From positions 1 to 63,440 of the forward strand of contig CBFHRX010000006.1 of the NCBI GenBank assembly GCA_965658355.1: a stretch of DNA of 63,440 nucleotides, in the 5' to 3' direction. This document shows, one piece after another, positions 50,904 to 59,483 of this stretch; position 1 is the first letter of the stretch, and the number at the start of each line of letters is the position of its first letter. The DNA comes from UBA11891 sp965658355. Lineage in GTDB: Bacteria > Bacteroidota > Bacteroidia > Flavobacteriales > Flavobacteriaceae. Both the position numbers and the translations under genes were made by a program. The notes beneath the pieces are model-generated. The model saw only the letters and a list, made by a program, of their open reading frames with translations. It was not told the origin of the DNA and did not search any database.

Positions 50904-51899
50904 GTGAAACCTATTCTAAGCCGTTTGATTCAACACGAATACCTCTCCCAAGAAGAGGCCAAGCAGGTGTTGACCAATATTGCCCAAGGGGCATACAACC
51001 CCTCTCAGATTGCCGCTTTTCTTACCGTTTTCATGATGCGTCCTGTTAATGCGGCAGAACTACAAGGATTTAGAAAAGCTTTACTGGAGCTCTGTGTCCC
51101 CATCGACTTGACTGCATTTGATCCCATTGATCTATGTGGAACAGGGGGAGATGGAAAAGACACTTTTAATATTTCCACCTTGGCTTCTTTTGTTACTGCT
51201 GGTGCTGGAGTTCCCGTCGCCAAGCATGGCAACTACGGAGTCTCTTCCTCTTGTGGCTCTAGTAATGTAATGGAACATCTGGGGATTCGCTTTTCAAATG
51301 AAGAAGCCTTCCTTCAAAGCTGCATGGAAAAAGCAGGTATTTGTGTACTTCATGCGCCTTTATTTCATCCTGCTATGAAAAATGTAGCCCCCATTCGAAG
51401 AGAACTGGGTGTTAAAACTTTTTTCAATATGCTGGGACCTATGGTCAACCCGTCTTTCCCTAGACACCAACTAGTGGGTGTTTTCAATTTAGAATTGGCA
51501 CGCCTCTATGGCTATCTCTATCAAAACACAAACAAGCGGTATACGATTGTGCATGCACTCGCTGGCTATGATGAAATTGCCTTAACAGGCCCTGCTAAGA
51601 TTATCCGCAACCGCGAAGAAGCTTTGGTTCATCCAGCTAATTTTGGTTTGAAACCCCTTACTGCAGCTCAAATTGCAGGCGGAGATAGCATCCCCGCTGC
51701 AGCCACTATTTTTATGCAGGTCCTTACAGGTGAAGCTACCGAGGCACAACAACAAGTTGTTTGCGCTAATGCCGCCTTAGCAATTGCCACCAAGCTAGAC
51801 TGTAACTTACCCACAGCCTACGAAAAAGCGGTAACCAGTCTGTCCGGAGGACATGCCTTGAAAGCCTTTGAAACACTTCAAAAATTAAGTGCCGAATGA
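50904..51899 (+). CDS. trpD: Anthranilate phosphoribosyltransferase
   Basis: 331 residues with CGTGGDGKDTFNIST (PRPP binding), KHGNYGVSSSCGSSNVMEHLG, and NMLGPMVNP. It joins anthranilate to PRPP. The start is GTG at 50904 (MKPILSRLIQHEY), 21 nt after trpG. Its stop overlaps the trpC start (ATGA). Confidence 0.96.
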   Translation: MKPILSRLIQHEYLSQEEAKQVLTNIAQGAYNPSQIAAFLTVFMMRPVNAAELQGFRKALLELCVPIDLTAFDPIDLCGTGGDGKDTFNISTLASFVTAGAGVPVAKHGNYGVSSSCGSSNVMEHLGIRFSNEEAFLQSCMEKAGICVLHAPLFHPAMKNVAPIRRELGVKTFFNMLGPMVNPSFPRHQLVGVFNLELARLYGYLYQNTNKRYTIVHALAGYDEIALTGPAKIIRNREEALVHPANFGLKPLTAAQIAGGDSIPAAATIFMQVLTGEATEAQQQVVCANAALAIATKLDCNLPTAYEKAVTSLSGGHALKAFETLQKLSAE

Positions 51900-52681
51900 A
51901 TATCCTAGACCGAATTGTTGCAGACAAGAAAAAAGAGGTGGCCATTCGCAAAAACCTCTTCCCTGTTCCATATTGGGAACAATCGCCTCTCTTTGAACGC
52001 GACTGCGTTTCCCTTGCCGAAAGCTTGCAATCTAAAGCAGTAGGGATTATTGCAGAGCATAAAAGAAGATCGCCTTCCAAAGCAGTCATCAACCAATCGG
52101 ATTCTGTAGCATCCATTGTAAAGGCCTATACCCAAGCTGGAGCGGGAGGGCTGTCCATATTAACCGATGGAAAATATTTTGGGGGAAGCTTAGAAGACCT
52201 CGTCCAAGCCCGAGGAACTACCGCCCTACCCTTACTGCGTAAAGAGTTTGTCATTGACCCCTATCAACTTTATGAAGCCAAGGCACACGGTGCGGATGCC
52301 ATTTTACTCATTGCAGCGGTATTAAGTCGTTCGGAGATCAAAACACTATCAGAAGCTGCCAAAGGCTTAGGCCTAGAAGTGCTTTTAGAAGTTCACAATC
52401 AAGAAGAACTCGACAAATCTCTAATGCCCAGTCTGGATTTACTAGGGGTCAACAACCGTAATCTAAAAGAATTTACCGTTAGCTTAGACACCAGCAAAGC
52501 GCTAGCGGAACAAATACCGAATACCTTTGTCAAAGTTTCCGAAAGTGGGATTAGCAGTCCCGAGGCTGTTCGTGAACTCCGCTCATTTGGCTATCAAGGA
52601 TTTTTAATTGGGGAGCACTTTATGAAAGCAGCTGATGTCCAAATTGCTACCCGAGAATTTATAGAAGCATGTCAAGACTAA
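51896..52681 (+). CDS. trpC: Indole-3-glycerol phosphate synthase
   Basis: 261 residues, a TIM barrel: NILDRIVADKKKEVAIRK, IIAEHKRRSPSKA (catalytic Lys/Glu region), LTDGKYFGGS, LLRKEFVIDPYQLYEA, GVNNRNLKEF and VSESGIS. It closes the indole ring. The 4-bp overlap with trpD and 13-bp overlap with trpF imply coupled translation. Confidence 0.96.
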   Translation: MNILDRIVADKKKEVAIRKNLFPVPYWEQSPLFERDCVSLAESLQSKAVGIIAEHKRRSPSKAVINQSDSVASIVKAYTQAGAGGLSILTDGKYFGGSLEDLVQARGTTALPLLRKEFVIDPYQLYEAKAHGADAILLIAAVLSRSEIKTLSEAAKGLGLEVLLEVHNQEELDKSLMPSLDLLGVNNRNLKEFTVSLDTSKALAEQIPNTFVKVSESGISSPEAVRELRSFGYQGFLIGEHFMKAADVQIATREFIEACQD

Positions 52682-53292
52682 AACTTAAAGTCTGTGGAAT
52701 GCGCAGTCCCGAAAATATTGATGCCTTAAAAAAGGTGGCGCCCGATTATATGGGCCTAATCTTTTGGGAATCTTCTAAGCGTTATGTCGAAACCCCAGTC
52801 CCAGCTAAAGAGGAATCTTTTCAGCGTGTGGGGGTTTTTGTCGACGCTAGCCTTGACTATATCCAGAGCTGTATCCAAACCCATCAGCTTGACATGCTGC
52901 AATTACACGGAGACGAATCGCCTGAACGCTGTGCTGAACTCCAAAAAATAACCACTGTGATCAAGGCTTTTCCCGTAGGTCCCGGATTTGATTTTAATAC
53001 GATAACCGATTACGAAAACTGCTGCGACTACTTTTTATTTGACACCCAGGGACCTTTACCAGGAGGTAATGGCAAAGGGTTTGATTGGACTTTACTCGAG
53101 ACATATCCCTCTCAAAAACCTTTTTTTCTAAGTGGCGGAATCGGTATGGAAGCTGTTGATGCCATACGCACATTACAAAATTCCAATTTACCCCTTCACG
53201 CTATTGATGTAAACAGTAAATTTGAAATCGAAGCGGGGCTTAAAGATATTTCCCTTCTTCAACAATTTAAAAAAGAATGCGATGTTGTATAA
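52669..53292 (+). CDS. trpF: Phosphoribosylanthranilate isomerase
   Basis: 207 residues: LKVCGMRSPENIDAL with the catalytic cysteine, YMGLIFWESSKRYV, LLQLHGDESPE, FDTQGPLPGGNGKGFDW and FLSGGIG, all normal TrpF motifs. It isomerises PRA to CdRP. The gene overlaps trpC by 13 bp and trpB by 11 bp. Confidence 0.95.
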   Translation: MSRLKLKVCGMRSPENIDALKKVAPDYMGLIFWESSKRYVETPVPAKEESFQRVGVFVDASLDYIQSCIQTHQLDMLQLHGDESPERCAELQKITTVIKAFPVGPGFDFNTITDYENCCDYFLFDTQGPLPGGNGKGFDWTLLETYPSQKPFFLSGGIGMEAVDAIRTLQNSNLPLHAIDVNSKFEIEAGLKDISLLQQFKKECDVV

Positions 53293-54463
53293 TGTGAATG
53301 AAAAAGGATATTACGGCGACTTTGGAGGCGCCTTTATTCCTGAAATGCTCTATCCCAATGTGGAAGAATTGAGGCAAAACTACAAAACACTTACGGCCAC
53401 CCCAGAATTCCAAAAAGAATTCCACGACTTACTCCGTGACTATGTTGGCCGACCCACCCCTTTGTATTTTGCCAGTCGTTTGTCTGAAAAATACAACACC
53501 AAAATATATCTGAAACGCGAAGATTTGTGCCATACAGGTGCGCATAAGGTAAACAATACTATTGGACAGATATTACTGGCCCAAAAATTGGGTAAAAACC
53601 GAATCATTGCCGAAACCGGCGCGGGACAACATGGAGTAGCCACAGCCACGGTATGCGCTTTGATGGGGATTGAATGCGTGGTGTATATGGGTGAATTGGA
53701 CATTCAACGCCAAGCACCCAATGTCGCCCGTATGAAAATGTTAGGTGCAGAAGTACGCCCTGCACAGTCGGGCAGTAAAACCTTAAAAGATGCTACTAAT
53801 GAAGCCATTCGAGATTGGATCAATAATCCTATAGACACACATTATATTATCGGCTCAGTGGTAGGGCCCCACCCCTACCCTGATATGGTCGCGCGTTTTC
53901 AATCGGTAATCAGTGAAGAAACTCAAGGGCAGTTATTAGAATGCGAAGGCCGGGATTATCCGGATCATGTTATTGCCTGTGTGGGTGGTGGTAGCAACGC
54001 AGCAGGCTTATACTATCACTACTTGGACAACCCCCGTGTCAATATCATTGCTGTAGAAGCTGCAGGAAAAGGAATTGACAGTGGCGAAAGTGCTGCTACC
54101 TCAGCATTGGGTAAAGAAGGCATCATCCACGGTAGTAAAACCTTATTAATGCAAACAGAGGACGGCCAAATTACAGAGCCATATTCTATTTCTGCAGGAT
54201 TAGACTACCCAGGTGTCGGCCCTATGCATGCGCATTTGTATCGATCCAAAAGAGCCGAATTTATTTCTATCCCCGACCAAGAGGCAATGGACTGGGGACT
54301 TACCCTTTCCCAGATGGAAGGCATTATTCCAGCAATAGAAACCGCGCACGCTTTTGCAGTACTTGACGTTCGTAAATTTAATCCAGACGAAGTTATTGTA
54401 TTCAATTGTTCGGGTCGTGGCGACAAAGATCTCAACACCTACATCGACTATTTTAAATTATAA
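53282..54463 (+). CDS. trpB: Tryptophan synthase beta chain
   Basis: 393 residues from ATG 53282 (MLYNVNEKGYYGDFGG); the frame extends into trpF but that part is not TrpB. The PLP lysine is in CHTGAHKVNNTIGQ, with ETGAGQHGVATATV and the PLP phosphate-binding glycine loop CVGGGSNAAG. It condenses indole with serine. The trpA start shares one base with its stop (TAATG). Confidence 0.97.
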   Translation: MLYNVNEKGYYGDFGGAFIPEMLYPNVEELRQNYKTLTATPEFQKEFHDLLRDYVGRPTPLYFASRLSEKYNTKIYLKREDLCHTGAHKVNNTIGQILLAQKLGKNRIIAETGAGQHGVATATVCALMGIECVVYMGELDIQRQAPNVARMKMLGAEVRPAQSGSKTLKDATNEAIRDWINNPIDTHYIIGSVVGPHPYPDMVARFQSVISEETQGQLLECEGRDYPDHVIACVGGGSNAAGLYYHYLDNPRVNIIAVEAAGKGIDSGESAATSALGKEGIIHGSKTLLMQTEDGQITEPYSISAGLDYPGVGPMHAHLYRSKRAEFISIPDQEAMDWGLTLSQMEGIIPAIETAHAFAVLDVRKFNPDEVIVFNCSGRGDKDLNTYIDYFKL

Positions 54464-55224
54464 TGCATCGAATTGATCAAAAATTTCAAGGGGATAAGAA
54501 ACTCTTATCCATCTACTTTTCAGCAGGATACCCCGCTTTAGAGGACACTGTACCCATCCTTAAAAACTTACAAGCAGCGGGAGTGGACATGGTTGAAATA
54601 GGGCTTCCTTTTTCAGACCCCTTAGCCGACGGTCCAACCATTCAAGAAAGTTCAACCCAAGCCTTACGCAATGGGATGACAACCGAAAAACTATTCAGCC
54701 AGCTTGAGAATATTCGTGAGCATATTGAAATTCCTTTGGTGTTAATGGGCTACTTTAACCCGATGATGCAGTACGGTATCGAAAAGTTCTGTCAACGTTG
54801 CGAAGCCATTGGGATTGATGGTTTGATCATCCCCGATCTCCCAGTTGATGTCTATCATGAGGACTATAAAGCTTTGTTTGAAAAACACGGGCTGTACAAT
54901 ATGTTCCTGATCACCCCTCAAACCCCAGAAGAACGCATTCGGTATATCGATAAGGTATCGAATGGCTTTATCTATATGGTGAGCAGTGCCAGCGTTACTG
55001 GAGCTCAGCATACATTTGGAAACACCCAGACTGATTACTTTCAACGGATTGCAGACATGAACCTCAAAACCCCAACGGTAGTTGGTTTTGGAATTAGCAA
55101 TGCCGAGACTTATACAGCGGCTACTTCGGCATCACGAGGGGCCATTATCGGTTCCGCTTTTATTAAGTTTTTGACCGATAAAGGAGTGGCTAAAATTGAT
55201 GAATTTGTCAAGCAAATTCGCTAA
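54463..55224 (+). CDS. trpA: Tryptophan synthase alpha chain
   Basis: 253 residues, TIM barrel: VEIGLPFSDPLADGPTIQESS (catalytic Glu), LMGYFNPMMQYG, GLIIPDLPVD (catalytic Asp), FGISNAET and GAIIGSAFIK. It releases indole for TrpB. Last gene of the operon; no clear terminator is visible in the 42-bp convergent gap to arsS. Confidence 0.97.
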   Translation: MHRIDQKFQGDKKLLSIYFSAGYPALEDTVPILKNLQAAGVDMVEIGLPFSDPLADGPTIQESSTQALRNGMTTEKLFSQLENIREHIEIPLVLMGYFNPMMQYGIEKFCQRCEAIGIDGLIIPDLPVDVYHEDYKALFEKHGLYNMFLITPQTPEERIRYIDKVSNGFIYMVSSASVTGAQHTFGNTQTDYFQRIADMNLKTPTVVGFGISNAETYTAATSASRGAIIGSAFIKFLTDKGVAKIDEFVKQIR

Positions 55225-55266
55225 TGAGGATCCCTTTCAGAATTCTCGTTTAAAAAAGGAGCTCGG

Positions 55267-56322
55267 TTACTTCATGACAGCCCCTTGGCAACTACTGCCA
55301 CTACCAGCTGTACATCCATAGCAATGCTGAGAGACACAAATCTCACGTTTTGATAATTGTGTTGCATCAAAATCATTTATATGCTGCACACTTCCCGATA
55401 CGGGGAGGGCTAGCATTTGATTAAAATCACAATCGTACAACTGGCCGTCATAGCCCACAGAAAGTGTATTGGTACACATAACGTTCGCCACCGCTGCAGG
55501 GTTAAATGCCGCTACAAGGGCATGCATATAATCCTCGTAATTCTCAGAGGCAATCAAATAATCTAAAAAACGGCTAATCGGTAAATTGGTTAACGCAAAC
55601 AGCTGATTGAATTCAATCCCAAAATCTTCCCATAAAGCTTTTTTAAAATCTTGTTCTAAGGCCGCTTGTTCCCCCGGTAAAAAGGCACCTGATGGGTTGT
55701 AGACCAAATCCAACTGCAAACCACTACCCGCTTTACCATAACCCAATTTATTGAGTCGCTCCAAGACAGTAATGGATTTTCCAAAGACGCCCTCTCCTCT
55801 TTGTCGGTCTGTTTTTTCTCGTTTATAAAAGGGTAAAGAAGATACAATATGCACTTTTTTGTCAGCAAAAAATTCTGGCAATTCACGATAGGTTTTATTG
55901 GCATCTAAAATGGTTAGATTGGAGCGAACAATAAGATCTTTTACACCTCTATTTAGTGCCTCCTCTACCAACCAGCGAAAATCAGGATGCATCTCAGGAG
56001 CCCCACCCGTGAGGTCTAGCGTATGCACCTCCGTTTGTGAAAGTATTTCCAAACATTTTTCTAAGGTCGTACGGCTCATCTTTTCTTTTCGATCGGGACC
56101 TGCATCTACATGACAATGCGCGCAAACTTGATTGCACATATAGCCGAGATTCATCTGCAAAATTTCAAGCTTTTTAGGTCGAATAGGAGGCAGTGAATAA
56201 TGCTGTAGCTGTGTCTCAAAAAGAGGCAACTCCCCATTAGCAAAAGGACCCGATGCCAGCTGTTCTAATTGCACAAGTGTCTTCGCAAGTGGATTGGAGC
56301 GAGCATGTAATGACTGCTTCAT
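55267..56322 (-). CDS. arsS: ArsS-like radical SAM protein (arsenosugar biosynthesis type)
   Basis: 351 residues. The radical SAM cluster is C63-x3-C67-x2-C70 (CNQVCAHCH), followed by LTGGAPEMHPDF and the C-terminal DUF3641 region with CDFNQML and the cysteine-rich end CYGCTAGSGSSCQG. This is the ArsS family, implicated in forming arsenosugars from methylated arsenic with an AhpD-like partner, encoded just upstream. The stop is TAA, so the last residues give no hint of selenocysteine. An ArsM methyltransferase is not present in the window. Confidence 0.9.
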   Translation of the reverse strand: MKQSLHARSNPLAKTLVQLEQLASGPFANGELPLFETQLQHYSLPPIRPKKLEILQMNLGYMCNQVCAHCHVDAGPDRKEKMSRTTLEKCLEILSQTEVHTLDLTGGAPEMHPDFRWLVEEALNRGVKDLIVRSNLTILDANKTYRELPEFFADKKVHIVSSLPFYKREKTDRQRGEGVFGKSITVLERLNKLGYGKAGSGLQLDLVYNPSGAFLPGEQAALEQDFKKALWEDFGIEFNQLFALTNLPISRFLDYLIASENYEDYMHALVAAFNPAAVANVMCTNTLSVGYDGQLYDCDFNQMLALPVSGSVQHINDFDATQLSKREICVSQHCYGCTAGSGSSCQGAVMK

Positions 56323-56657
56323 TACATACTTAGTTTGTCGTGAATATTCATCATTTGGACACCGTGAACCAAGGCGGCACCACTTTGTATGGCTGCTCCT
56401 ACATGAACAGCTTCCATTAATTCTCCTTTATCTATTCCCCGCTTTAGTCCCTCTTGAGTGTAAGCATCAATACAGTAAGGACATTGGACTACGTGAGCTA
56501 CTGCCAATGCAATCAATGACTTTTCACGTGCGGAAAGTGCTCCTTCTTCGAATACTGAGGTATAATAGTCAAAAAATTTTTTACCCAGCTCTGGGCTCCA
56601 GTCACTAATGTTTTTGAATTTACGTAAGTCATCTGCTTGATAGTAATTTTTCTTCAT
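56322..56657 (-). CDS. AhpD/carboxymuconolactone-decarboxylase-like protein, ArsS partner
   Basis: 111 residues of the AhpD-like fold with the redox CPYC pair (C59, C62) and the typical EKSLIALAVAHVVQCPYCIDAY helix. This subfamily is regularly found beside arsS ('arsenosugar biosynthesis-associated peroxidase-like'). Its stop overlaps the arsS start by one base, so the two are translated as a unit. It likely handles thiol or peroxide chemistry for the radical SAM enzyme. Confidence 0.9.
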   Translation of the reverse strand: MKKNYYQADDLRKFKNISDWSPELGKKFFDYYTSVFEEGALSAREKSLIALAVAHVVQCPYCIDAYTQEGLKRGIDKGELMEAVHVGAAIQSGAALVHGVQMMNIHDKLSM

Positions 56658-56809
56658 CCTTTTATTTAGGTTTTAGGAATTGACCCTACCACTTAAAAAG
56701 CAATAGGAAATTTGATATTGGTATTTCAAAAGTTAAAATACCATTTTTTTTAGCAGAAAGGAATGACATGAAAAGGAGTCTTAGAGAAGTTTTTTAAAAA
56801 ACTGTCTTG

Positions 56810-57175
56810 TTACTTCTTTGACAGTTGAGACTTAAAAACAGTCAACTGTTTTTGCTGCACTTCTAATTTAGATTGCAATTCTTGTAACTGGCTATTCAAT
56901 TCCAATAATAATTTTTCGAAAGTGGCTATAAACTTACTTTGATCGGCTTTTTTAGACAAATCCTTTACTCCTTTGGGATCCCCTTCACCTGTCAGCAGCC
57001 AATGGGCATCGATCCCATATTCCGTCACCAGTTTTATCAAAAGATTCGAATTTACAGGAGTGTTTTTATTCTTTCCCGTAAAATTTCCATAGGTAATTCC
57101 TAACGTATTGAAAAAATCAGTTCTATTCTGACCCGAATGGGTCGCAATGGACAATATTCTCTCTTTTATCTTCAT
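56810..57175 (-). CDS. XRE-family HTH regulator with coiled-coil tail
   Basis: 121 residues. Residues 1-65 form a phage-repressor-like HTH (ERILSIATHSGQNRTDFFNTL; ITYGNFTGKNKNTPVNSNLL; YGIDAHWLLTGEGDP), the LLTGEG ending being typical of CI-like repressor N-terminal domains. Residues 80-120 form a coiled coil (LLLELNSQLQELQSKLEVQQ) instead of a peptidase domain. It probably dimerises through the coil. It is divergent from the small HTH gene at 57335, with palindromes between. Confidence 0.85.
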   Translation of the reverse strand: MKIKERILSIATHSGQNRTDFFNTLGITYGNFTGKNKNTPVNSNLLIKLVTEYGIDAHWLLTGEGDPKGVKDLSKKADQSKFIATFEKLLLELNSQLQELQSKLEVQQKQLTVFKSQLSKK

Positions 57176-57230
57176 TGGACTAAAAATAAGGATTGATAGA
57201 TTTTCGTATTAAGTAATATATTATTATGTA

Positions 57231-57285
57231 TTAACATATTTTATTACTTTTGTGTATGATTTTCATTCATATTAACATATGTTAA
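57231..57285. promoter_or_regulatory. Paired palindromic operators around a promoter
   Basis: TTAACATATGTTAA at 57272-57285 is a perfect 14-bp palindrome, and the same TTAACATAT half-site occurs at 57231-57239, 41 bp away (about four helical turns). They flank a TAnnTTTG element (TACTTTTG, 57245-57252) pointing to the 57335 gene. The layout suits a looping or blocking repressor, most likely the adjacent XRE protein. Confidence 0.65.
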
Positions 57286-57334
57286 ATTAATACATTCTTA
57301 ACTCAAAGCCTACCCCCCTTTATAATTTTTTACA

Positions 57335-57571
57335 ATGGACAAATTAGAATTTACAATTCCTACAGGCATTCAAATCGCGAGTTCACATAAAAATCAAATT
57401 GCGAGGGAATTTAAAACGAGTCGGCAAACTGTTTTTTATGCCATCAATTACAGAACTCATTCCAAACAAGCCATACAAATACGACAACGAGCCAAAACCT
57501 TACTCTTGGAAGAAGCTCAAAAGATTGATCTTTTTTTTAAGCATAAGTTTCCTAAAAGTCTGACACCATAA
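57335..57571 (+). CDS. Small HTH protein, Cro-like position
   Basis: 78 residues with a probable helix-turn-helix: IAREFKTSRQTVFYAINYRTHSKQA shortened here as REFKTSRQTVFYAIN, followed by a long basic helix (IRQRAKTLLLEEAQK). No known family name. It is divergent from the XRE gene and controlled by the paired palindromes, so it occupies the place of a Cro-type antagonist. Function inferred from structure and position only. Confidence 0.65.
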   Translation: MDKLEFTIPTGIQIASSHKNQIAREFKTSRQTVFYAINYRTHSKQAIQIRQRAKTLLLEEAQKIDLFFKHKFPKSLTP

Positions 57572-57585
57572 TAACATATATCTAA

Positions 57586-57687
57586 ATGATTATCAAGCTA
57601 TTATTTTTAAATACGGAGAGCCACTACTCGAAAGACTATTATTGCTGCTACAGAGAGCTAAACATCGAGTATAACTACTGTATTTAA
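57586..57687 (+). CDS. 33-codon open frame before the LytS gene
   Basis: A frame from ATG 57586 to TAA 57685-57687, one nucleotide before the kinase start. The product would be rich in Tyr and Cys (KDYYCCYRELN, YNYC). It fills the gap between the HTH gene and lytS and may be a leader peptide, or simply a chance frame. Confidence 0.3.
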   Translation: MIIKLLFLNTESHYSKDYYCCYRELNIEYNYCI

Positions 57688-57688
57688 A

Positions 57689-58534
57689 ATGGTATCAATC
57701 CTATTATTAATGCAAGAAAATTCGTATTTCGATGGTATAATCTCTTGGTTTTTTACACTTGATGTGACGCAATTACTAGTACTTTCTAATTTCTTATTTG
57801 TTGGTATTATCATTATGATTTATACCTATGAAAAGAAAACCATTCATCGCTATGAGCATCAAATCGGTCAATTAGAGGAAAAATCAAGACGGACCTTTAT
57901 GAATCCTCATTTTTTTTTTAATGCACTTAATGGAATTCAAGGGATGTATATCAGTAGCGGGCTTCAGGTCACCAATCGATACATTACAAAACTGTCAAAA
58001 CTCCTTCGTTTTACCATGGAACTCAACGTCAATAATTACATCAGTTTGCATGAAGAAATCGAATACATCTTCAACTATACAGATCTGATGCAATTGAGAA
58101 CAGACAATAAATTTACGTTCACCTTTAAACACGACACTAAGAAAGCACTTGGAAAATACCACTTACCCCCTATGCTGATACAGCCCCTCGTGGAGAATGC
58201 CATTCTACATGGCTTGATTCCCGCTCCTGAAAAGGGCACTCTATCCCTGCGCATACATGAAAAAGATCAGCAACTTCACGTATGGATAGAAGACAATGGC
58301 ATAGGCGTGTATGCTTCCAAACAAAAGCAAAAGCGCACCAACCGCAAATCCTTTGGCACCAAAATGCTAAGGGAACGTATCGGAATATACAATGACCTGC
58401 ACGACAAAGACATCTATTTTTACTTAAACCCCAACACCACCCACAAAAAGCAAAACGGAACCAAAGCCCTATTGATTCTTCCTGTTCTTGAGAATCCATT
58501 TAAAATAGAATCGAATATGACTGCCCTTTCTTAA
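57689..58534 (+). CDS. LytS/YehU-type sensor histidine kinase
   Basis: 281 residues: one or two N-terminal membrane helices (about 10-45), no large sensor domain, then the His_kinase motif with the phosphorylated H74 in MNPHFFFNALNGIQG and a short HATPase domain (PPMLIQPLVENAILHG, VWIEDNGIG, FGTKMLRERI). It phosphorylates the LytTR-type regulator encoded next. A second ATG at 57710 is possible. Confidence 0.9.
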   Translation: MVSILLLMQENSYFDGIISWFFTLDVTQLLVLSNFLFVGIIIMIYTYEKKTIHRYEHQIGQLEEKSRRTFMNPHFFFNALNGIQGMYISSGLQVTNRYITKLSKLLRFTMELNVNNYISLHEEIEYIFNYTDLMQLRTDNKFTFTFKHDTKKALGKYHLPPMLIQPLVENAILHGLIPAPEKGTLSLRIHEKDQQLHVWIEDNGIGVYASKQKQKRTNRKSFGTKMLRERIGIYNDLHDKDIYFYLNPNTTHKKQNGTKALLILPVLENPFKIESNMTALS

Positions 58535-58611
58535 GCAACAGTATGAAACAGCTGAAAAAGGGCTGAGAAAAAGCCTAAAAAGCGAAAAAATCAGTTAAAA
58601 ACACCCAAGCG

Positions 58612-59364
58612 TTGAAACTTTTAGAAGCCATACTCGTCGAAGACGAACCACAAAACAGAAAGTTATTTGAACAACTTCTTACTTCCTATTGTCCTAGCGT
58701 CAAATTGATAGCACAATGCGGAACCTTTGAAGAAGCCAAAAAAATCCTTACTAGCACCCCTTCAGACTTGCTCTTTTTAGATGTGGAATTAGATGTTGGC
58801 AATTCCATTGAACTATTGGATCAAGTAGATATCGGAAAAACACAAATCATTTTCATAACGGCACACAAGGAATACGCCATGAAAGTCTTCAAACACAATA
58901 CTACTGATTATTTACTAAAGCCCTTAGACATCGAGGAACTTATAGCCGCCGTTCATCGCGCGCATCACAGACATAAAAACCAGGAATACATGCAAAGAGA
59001 AGAGCTTGATAAGCTACGAGAAAAACAGCAGCAAAACCATTTTGACTTTGTCTCCATTGCCAACATGGATAAGGTTAATTTTGTCAAATTAAAGGAGGTT
59101 CTTTATTGCAAATCTTCAGGGCGTTATACCGAATTTCACCTTATCGATAAAAAAGTTTTAGTGGCCTCCAAGCCCTTAGGAGAATATGAGAAATACTTGG
59201 TGAAAAAGCAATTTTTTCGCATTCACAATTCTTATTTAGTCAATTTAGAATTTTTGTCAGGGATCACTCGAAAAGGCGGAACCTATTGCGAATTAAGCAA
59301 TGGTGATTTCATTCCCATTTCACGCCGTCGCCTTCCTATTCTAACGCAGCGACTGGAAAACTAA
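58612..59364 (+). CDS. LytTR-family response regulator
   Basis: 250 residues: receiver domain with D57 as phosphoacceptor (LLFLDVEL), acidic pocket in LVEDEP, and the conserved lysine in YLLKPLD; then a linker (about 120-140) and a LytTR DNA-binding domain (KLKEVLYCKSSGRYTEFHL; FFRIHNSYLVNLEFL; PISRRRLP). There is no ATG near the start; TTG at 58612 is the only sensible start. Pairs with the kinase upstream. Confidence 0.92.
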   Translation: MKLLEAILVEDEPQNRKLFEQLLTSYCPSVKLIAQCGTFEEAKKILTSTPSDLLFLDVELDVGNSIELLDQVDIGKTQIIFITAHKEYAMKVFKHNTTDYLLKPLDIEELIAAVHRAHHRHKNQEYMQREELDKLREKQQQNHFDFVSIANMDKVNFVKLKEVLYCKSSGRYTEFHLIDKKVLVASKPLGEYEKYLVKKQFFRIHNSYLVNLEFLSGITRKGGTYCELSNGDFIPISRRRLPILTQRLEN

Positions 59365-59483
59365 TAAAGATCAGAAACCTATTTTTTCCAACTTTATAGG
59401 ATCTAACAAACGATCACTCAGTATTCATATTATTCATCTCTAGAATACTACACAACGGGACCCGAGTCATAACCTACTGAAAA

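Noticed and set aside
55267..55269. Possible selenocysteine at the ArsS C-terminus
   Set aside because: The stop is TAA, not TGA, and the cysteine-rich end is complete.
56810..57571. Prophage boundary
   Set aside because: The XRE/HTH pair is phage-like, but no integrase, portal, terminase or tail genes are present within the window.
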